Source: Planctomycetaceae bacterium
Lineage (GTDB): Bacteria; Planctomycetota; Planctomycetia; Pirellulales; Pirellulaceae
Length of the DNA stretch: 64,000 nt
Reading direction: 5' to 3'
Assembly: GCA_002724245.1 (NCBI GenBank)
Contig: PBOG01000170.1
Coordinates: 1-64,000, forward strand
In this document: positions 17,697 through 26,266 of the stretch, one piece after another
How positions within the stretch are numbered: the stretch's first letter is position 1
Layout: each line of letters begins with the position of its first letter
Notes under the pieces: generated by a model
The model's database searches: none
The model's input: the letters and a program-made list of their open reading frames with translations, nothing else
Told to the model about the DNA's origin: nothing
Made by a program: the position numbers and the translations under genes

Positions 17697-19076
17697 ATGA
17701 ACGAACCCACTGGTATGCTCGACTTGGAATCACTTCGAAGCCTTGTCAGCACGGGCGCTATTTCCACCGTGATTACTGCGTTTCCCGATCTCTACGGTCG
17801 CCTGATGGGTAAACGTTTCGATGCAAACTTCTTCCTGGAATCGGTTGCCCAGGAAGGAACGCACGGATGCGATTACTTGTTGACCGTTGACATGGAAATG
17901 GAACCCGTTGCTGGTTATTCCTTCGCGAATTGGGAACAGGGCTACGGCGATTTCCACCTCGTCCCTGACGTGACAACACTACGTCACGCCCGCTGGCTTG
18001 ATGAAACAGCGATCGTGATCTGTGATTTACAGAACGACAAAGATCACAAAGAGGTGGACGTGGCTCCGCGTTCCATGTTGCGCAAGCAAATTCGTAAAGC
18101 TGCAGAACACGGATTGATCGCAAAAGCCGGCTCCGAACTCGAATACTACATCTTCCGCGACAGCTACCAAAAAGCAAACCGCAAACAATTCCAACAACTA
18201 CGCGCGAATGGCCAATACCTGGAAGACTACCACCTTCTCCAAGGCACTCGCAGCGAACCTCTTAACGCGGCTGCCCGCCGAGCGCTGCAAGAGTCTGGCA
18301 TCCCTGTCGAATGCACCAAGGGCGAATGGGGCCTGGGGCAGCATGAACTGAACCTGCGTTACACAGATGTACTGGGAATGGCCGATCGCCATACGCTCTA
18401 CAAACAGTGTCTCAAGGAGATCGCTGATTCACTCAATACCAGTGTGACCTTCATGGCCAAGTATGCGGCTGAGCAAGCTGGCTCAAGTTGTCACATCCAT
18501 CTGAGTCTCTGGCGGCAGGAGACCAACGCCTTTGCAGGCAACCAAACACTCGGTGAGGTTTCATGTAGCGATCTATTCCGTTGGTTCCTAGGTGGCTGGA
18601 TCCGCCATGCACGCGAATTGATGGTCTTCTTTGCCCCAACAATCAATTCTTACAAACGATTTCAGTCGGGCAGCTGGGCGCCCACGCGACTGGCATGGAG
18701 TTACGACAATCGTACCGCAGGATTCCGGGTCGTTGGCCGCGGCCAGAGCTTGCGTGTGGAATGCCGGATCCCAGGCGCTGATTGCAACCCCTACCTGGCC
18801 TACGCCGCCGCCATGGCAGCCGGACTCCGAGGAATCGAGAATCAAATCGAACCTCCCGACTGCCTGTCTGGAAATGTGTACAACGCGGAAAATGTTCCCC
18901 ATGTACCCAAGACCTTGAATGAGGCCATTGACGCTCTCGAAAATAGCACGCTGGCCCGCGAAACGCTCGGCGACGAAGTGGTCGAGCACTACCTGCATTT
19001 TTATCGAACGGAACAAGCAGCCTTCGACCAGGCCGTCACCGACTGGGAGCGAATCCGGTATTTCGAGCGCATATGA
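17697..19076 (+). CDS. Glutamine synthetase-family ligase, gamma-glutamylamine synthetase-like
   Basis: A 459-residue GlnA-fold ligase that joins glutamate to ammonia or an amine using ATP. The start is ATG 17697; the TTG at 17682 adds only five residues. Seen motifs include AGSELEYYIF (glutamate/metal site), GLGQHELNLRY, the nucleotide/metal motif GSSCHIHLSL and VECRIPGADCNPYLAYA near the C terminus. The substitution GQHELNLRY for the classical GQ-E motif, and the following gamma-glutamyl hydrolase gene, point to a PuuA-like enzyme acting on an amine and not to the central nitrogen-assimilating GlnA. The stop overlaps the next start by four bases (ATGA), so the two are translated together. 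Exact amine unknown. Confidence 0.88.
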   Translation: MNEPTGMLDLESLRSLVSTGAISTVITAFPDLYGRLMGKRFDANFFLESVAQEGTHGCDYLLTVDMEMEPVAGYSFANWEQGYGDFHLVPDVTTLRHARWLDETAIVICDLQNDKDHKEVDVAPRSMLRKQIRKAAEHGLIAKAGSELEYYIFRDSYQKANRKQFQQLRANGQYLEDYHLLQGTRSEPLNAAARRALQESGIPVECTKGEWGLGQHELNLRYTDVLGMADRHTLYKQCLKEIADSLNTSVTFMAKYAAEQAGSSCHIHLSLWRQETNAFAGNQTLGEVSCSDLFRWFLGGWIRHARELMVFFAPTINSYKRFQSGSWAPTRLAWSYDNRTAGFRVVGRGQSLRVECRIPGADCNPYLAYAAAMAAGLRGIENQIEPPDCLSGNVYNAENVPHVPKTLNEAIDALENSTLARETLGDEVVEHYLHFYRTEQAAFDQAVTDWERIRYFERI

Positions 19077-19813
19077 ATCTCCCGCCTGTCATCGGCATCA
19101 CAACGTATGCCCGCGATGAACACAATGAACTCAAATTACCCATCGAGTACGTCGAGGCTGTGCGCCGAGCTGGGGGCTTGCCTCTGCTCATTCCGCCTGG
19201 CGAATGTAATATCAATCACTTGCTTGACCAACTGGCTGGACTCATTCTGGCCGGTGGTGGTGATATCGATCCAACCCGTTACCAAGGATCGACTCATGCC
19301 GAAATCTACATGGTTGACCACGAACGCGACGAACTGGAAATTTCTCTGGCCCAGGCCGTGATCGAAAAGCCACTTCCTACTCTCGCGATCTGTCGTGGCA
19401 TCCAAATTATCAATACGGCATGTGGTGGATCACTCTACCCCCATCTTCCCGATGATATCGGCGAACAAATCCACCATCGCAGACCTCCACGAAACCCGAT
19501 TCCGCACGATGTTGTCGTTGCACACGACTCAAAACTGGCAACGATTCTCGGCACAACACAGTTATCCCCAATGTCATGGCATCATCAAGCCATTGATCGT
19601 GTCGCGTCGAACCTGCGTGTTGTAGCCCATGCGCCCGATGGCGTAGTGGAAGCCTGCGAGATGAAAGAACACCCATGGCTTGTCGGAGTCCAGTGGCATC
19701 CTGAATTGACTGCTGCTAACGAACAATCTCAACAGCGTCTATTCGACGAGCTTGTCAAACAGGCATATAAAGCCCAACCGCACGGAGAAGACAACAATGC
19801 GATTAAGCGATAG
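19073..19813 (+). CDS. Class I glutamine amidotransferase-like gamma-glutamyl hydrolase (PuuD-like)
   Basis: A 246-residue peptidase C26-type hydrolase. The nucleophile is Cys107 in LAICRGIQ, and the His-Glu pair is His209/Glu211 in VQWHPE. The N-terminal PPVIGITTYARDE and the segment LILAGGGDIDPTRY match the gamma-glutamyl-GABA hydrolase group. With the ligase just before it, the pair would attach glutamate to an amine and later release it, as in the Puu route of putrescine breakdown. The oxidase and aldehyde dehydrogenase of that route are not present here, so the pathway may differ. Four-base overlap upstream and 17-base overlap downstream make this a tightly coupled three-gene unit. Confidence 0.9.
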   Translation: MNLPPVIGITTYARDEHNELKLPIEYVEAVRRAGGLPLLIPPGECNINHLLDQLAGLILAGGGDIDPTRYQGSTHAEIYMVDHERDELEISLAQAVIEKPLPTLAICRGIQIINTACGGSLYPHLPDDIGEQIHHRRPPRNPIPHDVVVAHDSKLATILGTTQLSPMSWHHQAIDRVASNLRVVAHAPDGVVEACEMKEHPWLVGVQWHPELTAANEQSQQRLFDELVKQAYKAQPHGEDNNAIKR

Positions 19814-20585
19814 AGTCGCACTAATTACAGGTGCTGCCAGTGGCATCGGACGCGCTGCCGCACTACTGTTCGCTGAAAACGGCGCCGCGGTTATCGCCGT
19901 CGACGTCGATGACAATGGCGGCGAAGAAACCGTAGCGTTAATCCATCAACAAGGAGGTCAGGCGAGTTATTTTCATGCTGACGTAGCCTCCTCGGATGGC
20001 AGCCAACAGATGGTCGAACATGCCGAAAAGAAATTTGGCAAACTGCAGATCCTGTTCAATAACGCAGGCATCATGCTCGGCGAGGATGCCGACGCAATCA
20101 CCACCGAAGAAGCCATCTGGGACCGCACCATGGAAGTCAATTTGAAGGGTGTTTTTCTCGGATGCAAATACGGAATCCCCGCATTACAGCGGGCAGGTGG
20201 TGGCTCGGTGATCAACACCGCTTCCTTTGTTGCAATTCTGGGTGCGGCAACACCACAAATAGCCTACACGGCGTCCAAAGGAGGGGTCCTGGCGATGACG
20301 CGAGAATTGGCCATTATCCATGCGCGTCAGAATATTCGAGTCAACGCCCTTTGCCCTGGTCCTCTGAAAACCAAAATGTTGATGGACTACCTCGACACAG
20401 AAGAAAAGCGGCAACGGCGACTGGTACATGTTCCGATGGGTCGGTTTGGCGAAGCTCATGAAATGGCGCAGGCAGCGCTTTTTCTGGCTTCAGACGAATC
20501 CTCCTACATCACAGGCGCCGACTTTTCCGTCGACGGTGGATTAACAGCAGCCTATGTTACGCCTGATGAACCCACCGTACTCTGA
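19797..20585 (+). CDS. Short-chain dehydrogenase/reductase
   Basis: A 262-residue classical SDR. NAD(P) binding is shown by TGAASGIG (11-18) and by an acidic residue after the second strand (AVDVDD), favouring NAD. NNAG follows near the end of strand four. The catalytic Tyr157 and Lys161 are in AYTASKGG. The C terminus has the usual SYITGADFSVDGG. The start ATG 19797 overlaps the previous gene by 17 bases; an upstream in-frame start at 19752 would add 15 unlikely residues. Being coupled to the ligase/hydrolase pair, it probably oxidises or reduces an intermediate of the same amine pathway, in place of the usual aldehyde dehydrogenase. Substrate unknown. Confidence 0.88.
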   Translation: MRLSDRVALITGAASGIGRAAALLFAENGAAVIAVDVDDNGGEETVALIHQQGGQASYFHADVASSDGSQQMVEHAEKKFGKLQILFNNAGIMLGEDADAITTEEAIWDRTMEVNLKGVFLGCKYGIPALQRAGGGSVINTASFVAILGAATPQIAYTASKGGVLAMTRELAIIHARQNIRVNALCPGPLKTKMLMDYLDTEEKRQRRLVHVPMGRFGEAHEMAQAALFLASDESSYITGADFSVDGGLTAAYVTPDEPTVL

Positions 20586-20862
20586 AAACCGGATCCGGCT
20601 CGACAGATCATTGAAGACCACCGGTGTATGATGAGCTGGGAACACCTACTTATATTTCATCAACCGGTTGTCATTCTATTCCACTTATGCGGCGCCCAAC
20701 GTACAATTACTTCATAGAACGTAGCGCATCTAATTGAATAGGACGTACACGATCTCGCAACTGTCTGTGCCCTCGATTCGCAACCGACAAGCGGCGACAA
20801 TCGAATTTTCATGGACGGCGATTCGTTTGCACTTCCAGATGATTCTGACCAATCGTTGACCG

Positions 20863-22668
20863 ATGCCATTCGAGCAGCTCGGACCGTACCGCATAGAACG
20901 CACGATTGGCCGTGGCGGGATGGGCACGGTTTACTCCGGGGTCCATACCGAGACCGGTCAAAACGTTGCTGTCAAAGTACTCTCAGTACTACTGGGTGAA
21001 AACGAGCGTTTTCGAGAGCGATTTCAAATTGAAATCGAAACACTCGAAAAACTCGATCACAAGAATATCGTTCGCTTGATTGGTTTCGGCGAACATGACG
21101 ACCATCTATTTTACTCGATGGAACTCGTCGAAGGTCGGAACCTGCAACAAGAGCTAAGAACTGGCCGCAGGTTTCAGTGGCGCGACGCTGCCCGCATCGG
21201 AATGCAAATTTGCGATGCGTTAAAACATGCGCATGATCATGGAGTCATCCATCGCGACCTCAAACCATCCAACCTGCTGTACACGTCTGACGAGCACATC
21301 AAACTGACGGACTTTGGCATCGCCAAACTCTTCGGTGCGAGCCACATGACAGCGGATGGGAGCGCGCTGGGAACTGCTGACTACATGTCGCCGGAACAGG
21401 CCACCGGAAAACCCGTCTCAACGAAAACAGATCTTTACGGGCTGGGTGGAGTTCTCTTCGCGTTAATAAGTGGCCGCCCTCCCTATCTTGGCGCAAACGC
21501 TTCGGAAGTCCTGCATCGAATGCAATTCGACGAAGTTCCATCGATCCGAACACTCGTACCGGAAGTACCTGCGGAACTTGACGAGATCATTCGCGAGCTG
21601 CTCCATAAAGATCCCACCAAACGCATTGCAACACCACTACTGGTTGCCCGGCAACTACGCGCCATGGATTTGGCACTCTCAGAAGATGCTCAAGTCGCAG
21701 AACCCCTCAGACCCGAGGAACTGAATCAGGGAGTCAACCTCGAACATGTCGATTTTTCTGACTCGGAAATTGCCCTGCAGCCAACTCTGCCTATTGGCTA
21801 TAGCCACGCCACCAACGAACGCAACCAGGGACCTTCTGAGGCGCCCACCAAGAGTCAAAACATGCCCGGTAGCCAGTCGACACAACCGGGGGTTGCCCGT
21901 CGAAAACGCCGCGATTTCACCAGTGTCGAAGCAAAGCGATCAGGAACTTCGGCAACCTGGTCGCAAGCCACAGCAGCGCTTCCCTGGAACACTTTACTAC
22001 CTGCGATTGCCCTGATTACAGTCGTTGCAGGTATGATCTGGGCGGTTGTCAACACGCTCTCGCCCGAATCCGTCGAAGAGCAATTTGAACAGATTTCCGA
22101 TGCCCACGAGACTGGGGCTGGCGATCTGCGGTTGCAAGAGTCCAAGATGCGGTCTTTCTTGAAAACATCGCAGAACAACTCCCGTTCCAAGCTTGTCCAG
22201 GAGTGGCTCACCGAAATCGAAGCGATCAAACACGCACGGCGATTGGAACGTCAAACCAGACAACTCGGCGGCATCGCGTTCCTGCCCCCTGAAGAACAGG
22301 CATTCCTGCTCGCCTGGCGAACGCGTCAATCAAATCTGGACCTGGCTCGGAAACGCTTTCAGCAGCTCGTAGATGCTTTTGGTGCTTTACCAGAAAAGTC
22401 AAAACAGGTTGCGTTCGTCGTTCGCCTCGCGAGGCATGAATTGAAACAAATCGAATCTACGCCAGCCAACCGCAATAACGACCAGAGTCAACGATTAGAA
22501 GACTACGTCGATCAGCTTGACACCTCACTCTCTGGTGAGGAAAGGCAACGGGCTCTCACTGCAATTATCGACCTCTTTAAGGGGCATCTTTGGGCAGAAC
22601 ACATTGTAAGAGACTGCCAACGTCGACTCACACTTTCACAAAACCCTGCAGGAGATAATCATGATTAG
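20863..22668 (+). CDS. Membrane Ser/Thr protein kinase
   Basis: A 601-residue Hanks-type kinase. The kinase domain covers about 8-265: glycine loop GRGGMGTVYSG, ATP lysine Lys38 in VAVKVLS, catalytic HRDLKPSN with Asp132, and DFG Asp150. The activation segment ends with YMSPEQATGKP. A basic/polar juxtamembrane linker follows, then one membrane helix at about 378-398 (LPAIALITVVAGMIWAVVN). The outer or periplasmic part is mostly helical and charged, with no PASTA, WD40 or other known sensor domain. The gene overlaps the next one by eight bases, so the kinase and the secreted cyclase-like enzyme are translated together, an unusual pairing. A 277-base spacer separates it from the SDR gene. Confidence 0.9.
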   Translation: MPFEQLGPYRIERTIGRGGMGTVYSGVHTETGQNVAVKVLSVLLGENERFRERFQIEIETLEKLDHKNIVRLIGFGEHDDHLFYSMELVEGRNLQQELRTGRRFQWRDAARIGMQICDALKHAHDHGVIHRDLKPSNLLYTSDEHIKLTDFGIAKLFGASHMTADGSALGTADYMSPEQATGKPVSTKTDLYGLGGVLFALISGRPPYLGANASEVLHRMQFDEVPSIRTLVPEVPAELDEIIRELLHKDPTKRIATPLLVARQLRAMDLALSEDAQVAEPLRPEELNQGVNLEHVDFSDSEIALQPTLPIGYSHATNERNQGPSEAPTKSQNMPGSQSTQPGVARRKRRDFTSVEAKRSGTSATWSQATAALPWNTLLPAIALITVVAGMIWAVVNTLSPESVEEQFEQISDAHETGAGDLRLQESKMRSFLKTSQNNSRSKLVQEWLTEIEAIKHARRLERQTRQLGGIAFLPPEEQAFLLAWRTRQSNLDLARKRFQQLVDAFGALPEKSKQVAFVVRLARHELKQIESTPANRNNDQSQRLEDYVDQLDTSLSGEERQRALTAIIDLFKGHLWAEHIVRDCQRRLTLSQNPAGDNHD

Positions 22669-23716
22669 ATCACGAGATGTGTTGGTGGCAGCTCTGTCGG
22701 CAGCAATCGCTATCACCTGGCTATCCGCCCAACCCCATGCCGAGGGGAACAAACCCGCATCGGCCAAGATATCTGGTTGGAAACCGGGTGTGGGTTGGGG
22801 CTGGATCTGGGGGCCAAATGATGAAGTTGGCGCACTCAATGCCCTCAATGAACACACCACGAAAGCGGCGTTGCAACTCGCCGACAAGGGCAAGGTGTAT
22901 GACTTGGGAATCACTTACAGCCGCAATAGCTTCAAATGGCCTGGCCACTCTCCAGGCGAGATTATGACATTCAGGACGCCCGAGGGGACGTCACGACAGA
23001 AAGACCATGATTTCATTCGGCCAGAAGTCAATTCAAGCGGCACACGCTGGCACAGCTGCGCACTATTCATCAACGACAATGTGGCTACGCAGATCGATGG
23101 TCTGGCTCATGTGACCGTCGGCAAAGACCATCACTGGTACAACGGATACAAGGAAGCTGAATGGGGTGGTGACTTTGGCGTTCGAAAGTGTGACGCAACG
23201 ACAATTCCACCGGTAATCGGTCGTGGAGTCATGCTCGATATTGCAGAACTGCACAAAGTCCGAACGCTCCCACCACACTACGGCATCTCTCCCCAAGATG
23301 TAGATAACGCCATCAAGGCCCAAGGAGTTACTCTGCGTCCCGGTGATGTTGTTCTGTTTCGCACTGGAACTCTGAGCCTGTGGGGCAAAGACGGAGACGA
23401 TCATCCCGCCCTGACGGACGCAGACTCTGCGGGAATCACTCTGCCAACAGCCAAATACCTGGTCGAAAAATTTGGGGCGATTATGATCGGATCCGACACA
23501 AGTGGATTGGAGGTAAGTCCCGCGCCAGAAGGCTCCGACTCCTTTATCCCAGTCCACAAATATTTGCTCGTTGAACAAGGTGTCCACATCGCCGAGTTCC
23601 ACTATCTGGAAGATCTGGCGAAAGATAATGTTTACGAGTTCTGCTATGTCGGAATCACGAACAAGATCGCCGGATCCACCGCCGGGTTTACGATGCGACC
23701 ATTGGCTATTCGATGA
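22661..23716 (+). CDS. Secreted cyclase-family (kynurenine formamidase-like) metal hydrolase
   Basis: A 351-residue exported protein of the cyclase family, which includes kynurenine formamidase and other Zn or Mn hydrolases. The signal peptide (VLVAALSAAIAITWLSA) covers about 7-25. The chain carries the family's metal-binding pattern in a diverged form, around NVATQIDGLAHVTVG (the family HxGTHxDxPxH region), and then LRPGDVVLFRTG. Several family His residues are replaced, so the metal site is not certain. AGGAGA at about 22650-22655 precedes the ATG at 22661, which lies inside the end of the kinase gene. The substrate may be an amide, lactone or ester; none can be named. Confidence 0.82.
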   Translation: MIRSRDVLVAALSAAIAITWLSAQPHAEGNKPASAKISGWKPGVGWGWIWGPNDEVGALNALNEHTTKAALQLADKGKVYDLGITYSRNSFKWPGHSPGEIMTFRTPEGTSRQKDHDFIRPEVNSSGTRWHSCALFINDNVATQIDGLAHVTVGKDHHWYNGYKEAEWGGDFGVRKCDATTIPPVIGRGVMLDIAELHKVRTLPPHYGISPQDVDNAIKAQGVTLRPGDVVLFRTGTLSLWGKDGDDHPALTDADSAGITLPTAKYLVEKFGAIMIGSDTSGLEVSPAPEGSDSFIPVHKYLLVEQGVHIAEFHYLEDLAKDNVYEFCYVGITNKIAGSTAGFTMRPLAIR

Positions 23717-24003
23717 TGACGTGAAAATCACCCTGAACGGTCACTCGCACTCAGGAAAAAACCAACTTCTTGATTGCCATTACCTTAGAGAAAATCTGGA
23801 AAGTCGGCTGAAGAGTAGAGCAAGTTTGGCGGACGACCACACAGAAAATGAAAATCCGCCTTGCCATTTACCCCAATTGCGCCAATCATTAAATGATAAA
23901 GATCGCGCTGACGCGGCGCGATGGACTAGAGGCCCACCGAGTGGTCGCCTTCTATGGCTGCCGCGACCGGTGTGGGGTTACTTTAGTAGAAAGGAGGTGG
24001 TCT

Positions 24004-24048
24004 GTGGAATCTGCTTCGAGTAGTAGCCAACGAGGTGGCTGTTTCTAG
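24004..24048 (+). CDS. 14-residue ORF with perfect Shine-Dalgarno
   Basis: GTG at 24004 opens a 14-codon frame, stop TAG 24046-24048, product MESASSSSQRGGCF. It is preceded by AAGGAGGT at 23991-23998, full complement of the usual 16S anti-SD core, with five bases spacing; this is the best ribosome binding site in the window. The last four codons form the 5-prime arm of a long hairpin, so ribosomes reading the ORF would open the stem. The peptide is Ser-rich with a terminal Gly-Gly-Cys-Phe. It could be a real micropeptide, a control ORF, or a chance frame behind a decoy SD. Confidence 0.45.
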   Translation: MESASSSSQRGGCF

Positions 24049-24120
24049 TGACAGCTGGCGGGCTGTCAACAAACAGCCACCCACTCGACAAGATCACCTA
24101 TCGTTGATTTTGCGAGCACG

Positions 24121-24160
24121 CGAGGCCCGGTCTCCTGGTGAGGTCGGGCCTCGTATTTTT
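24121..24160 (+). terminator. Rho-independent terminator of the structured RNA
   Basis: CGAGGCCCG (24121-24129) pairs perfectly with CGGGCCTCG (24145-24153), giving 9 bp, followed at once by TATTTTT. The loop can pair further (CTC with GAG). The T run is only on the plus strand, so it ends rightward transcription before the leftward Nudix gene. Confidence 0.85.
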
Positions 24161-24187
24161 CCCCAAAGCGCATCACAGAAATACGAT

Positions 24188-24862
24188 TCAGTCCCTCTCG
24201 GCATGGTGCTTCTTGCTTTCCACCTTCGAACTAACTGGATCCTGGGCGTAGTTCTCTCGTAGCAGCTCGATCAACTCTCCCAGAATCAGCAATGTCGCAC
24301 CCCACACTTTCTGATGCTGCCAGGAAACTGCCGGGGCCGTCAAAGAGACTGATGGCCGCAATCTCCATAGCATCTTCTCTGGCACCCACTTGAGTAGAGC
24401 CGCAAGTGGCACCTCAATCACTTCAGCAACTTCGGATGCATCTCTCCGAAATACCGGGGATTCAGCCAGCATTCCTACAATAGGCTGGACGCTGAAATTA
24501 CTATTGAACACATAAATGGGTGACAATCGGCCAACCAATTCAACATGTTCCGTGGCAACTCCCAGCTCTTCATTCAATTCTCGCAGCGCCCCCTGCTCTG
24601 CAGACTCGCCTGCTTTTAACGCACCACCTGGAAAACTAACCTGCCCTGGATGATCCGGAAGATGGTCTGGCCTCAAGGTTAACACCAGAGTCCAACCCTG
24701 GTCGCGTGGGAAAAACAAGGCCAAGACAGCGGCTTCCCGCGCATCCGCCGACTGGGGACCTTGATGTCGGCCATAGGCGAGTTCTGGCGCATACTGGCGA
24801 TGGGCCCGGACACCAGGCAAGCAGCTGCCCAAAGCCTGACGCAACGCAGCAGGAAAATCCAC
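24188..24862 (-). CDS. Nudix hydrolase, CoA pyrophosphatase-like
   Basis: A 224-residue Nudix protein that cleaves nucleoside diphosphate derivatives. The box is complete: GGALKAGESAEQGALRELNE followed by ELGV, fitting Gx5Ex7REuxEExGu. Just before it stands GQVSFPGG, a segment typical of the NudL/Nudt7 CoA pyrophosphatase group (the LLTxR..HxGQVxFPGG region). No membrane segment or signal is seen, so it is cytosolic. The start is GTG 24862 by frame and family length. It is followed by nothing on its strand and preceded, 104 bases away, by the MFS gene. Confidence 0.88.
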   Translation of the reverse strand: MDFPAALRQALGSCLPGVRAHRQYAPELAYGRHQGPQSADAREAAVLALFFPRDQGWTLVLTLRPDHLPDHPGQVSFPGGALKAGESAEQGALRELNEELGVATEHVELVGRLSPIYVFNSNFSVQPIVGMLAESPVFRRDASEVAEVIEVPLAALLKWVPEKMLWRLRPSVSLTAPAVSWQHQKVWGATLLILGELIELLRENYAQDPVSSKVESKKHHAERD

Positions 24863-24966
24863 CGTTACGAATCCCCCTTTAAACGCACTTTTCGTGGCAA
24901 GAACAACGCTGACTCAACTCAACTGCACTAGACAATACTGTGGGAGTGTAGCAAGTCCAGCAGACG

Positions 24967-26241
24967 CTAGTTTTCACCTTCAAGTCGCCGAGATACGAAA
25001 TAGAAATTCAGGCGGACGAGCTCCAGTCCGACGAATGCGGCAAGGCCTGCGGTACATCCCAGTACCAAATAGGTAACCCGATCGCTAGTACTCGACCCAG
25101 CAAACAAGGCCCCCACACTACCCAGCCCTAGCCCTGCCGCAAAACTGAATCCATAACAGATACTGCGACGCGCGAGCGGTGTGTACTGTGCAATCAAGCT
25201 GTTGTATATCGGCTGGTGCATAAAATGAACGAGTGCAAAACCCGCTGCCGCCCACACGCGGAGCATCCCATCAGCAACACTCATCCATAACAAAAACGGA
25301 ATATTCAAAACAACAACTGCAACAAGCTGTTTTTCCAGCCATGCTGGGCGCGCCCAGCGTCCAGCAACAAACTGTCCGACGCAACCGCTCAACAACACAG
25401 GCATCGCCCACCACATGCCGGTTGATGTGTAACCTGATATTTCCTCATCACTAGAACGGTTCACTTGTTCTGCCTGCACCTGATTCAAAGATTCTACTTG
25501 GAGTGTCCAGTCCGGGACTTCGCTAAGATAGCGAGGTAAGAAACTAAACACCGCGGCATAAATGAATCCTTGCAGCATGGCAAAGACAGTCAACGTAAAA
25601 AACGACCGCCAACGAGGCACAACCGGATCTGAGTCCGAATGTGCCACATTGACATCTGCCGATGATCGATGGCGCCAGGAAATCCAGACAAAGGTAACTC
25701 CCAGAAAGACACCGGGCACGGAAAGCCAGCCATAAACGGCTCTCCAGCTCATGCCCGAATCAAGAATTAACGCAGCTGCGAAAGGTGCAAATCCAATCCC
25801 CAAAGACCCGAACACTCCGTGCATCCCCAATGCTCTGGAGCGTTCAGCAGCACTTGATGAATGTGAAATGAACGCCAATCCGGCAGGGTGGTAAATACTC
25901 GCAAACGCTCCCATTGCTAACATCACCACAAACAGCGACACCGTCGTCTGACACCAGACAACCGCTATACAGAGAGCACCACAACCAGTGAGATAGACTG
26001 CCAACATCTGTCGGCTACCGTAACGATCCACCAGCCATCCGGCTCCCAGTGCACCGAATCCCCATGTAAAACGCCAACTGTTCGACATCTGTCCCGTCAG
26101 GAGTTTTCCGCGTGCCGCATCGCCCCCGTAATACTCATCAGCAATCTGCTGCTCCACACTAGGCAACGACAACTCATAGATGTGGACTAACGCATGTGCG
26201 CAGCAAACCAACAAAATCAAATGGAACTGGGCGTTGCGCAT
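24967..26241 (-). CDS. MFS transporter
   Basis: A 424-residue major facilitator with about 12 hydrophobic segments. The start ATG 26241 (MRNAQFHLILLV) puts the first membrane helix at the N terminus; the frame is open upstream to 26322, but that part overlaps the gene before. The motif between TM2 and TM3 is GAGWLVDRYGSRQML. The loop between the halves contains a stretch with many acidic and polar residues (VESLNQVQAEQVNRSSDEE). Substrate unknown. It starts 25 bases after the VTT-protein gene ends on the same strand, so the two form an operon. Confidence 0.85.
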   Translation of the reverse strand: MRNAQFHLILLVCCAHALVHIYELSLPSVEQQIADEYYGGDAARGKLLTGQMSNSWRFTWGFGALGAGWLVDRYGSRQMLAVYLTGCGALCIAVVWCQTTVSLFVVMLAMGAFASIYHPAGLAFISHSSSAAERSRALGMHGVFGSLGIGFAPFAAALILDSGMSWRAVYGWLSVPGVFLGVTFVWISWRHRSSADVNVAHSDSDPVVPRWRSFFTLTVFAMLQGFIYAAVFSFLPRYLSEVPDWTLQVESLNQVQAEQVNRSSDEEISGYTSTGMWWAMPVLLSGCVGQFVAGRWARPAWLEKQLVAVVVLNIPFLLWMSVADGMLRVWAAAGFALVHFMHQPIYNSLIAQYTPLARRSICYGFSFAAGLGLGSVGALFAGSSTSDRVTYLVLGCTAGLAAFVGLELVRLNFYFVSRRLEGEN

Positions 26242-26266
26242 GGGCAATGACACTTTCGCTCTGTTG

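Larger units (their letters stand above)
23902..24160 (+). ncRNA. Structured RNA with a short ORF and intrinsic terminator
   Basis: A plus-strand stretch in a 470-base gap holds a series of hairpins. First, 23902-23908 pairs with 23916-23922 (7 bp). Second, a compound hairpin pairs 24034-24044 with 24071-24081 (11 bp) and, inside, 24049-24055 with 24062-24068 (7 bp), with a 6-base loop; CGAG/CTCG can extend its base. Third comes a terminator at 24121-24160. A perfect ribosome binding site and 14-codon ORF lie before and within the second hairpin. The next gene is on the other strand, so this is a unit of its own and not a leader. It is not recognised as tmRNA, 6S, SRP or RNase P RNA. The part at 23717-23901 shows nothing. 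Confidence 0.55.

Noticed and set aside
23902-24160. Attenuator leader for a downstream operon
   Set aside because: The next rightward gene is more than 4 kb away, and the unit ends with its own terminator facing a convergent gene.
24035-24262. Plus-strand frame of 75 codons running through the terminator
   Set aside because: It crosses a strong hairpin terminator and the end of the Nudix gene; a chance frame.
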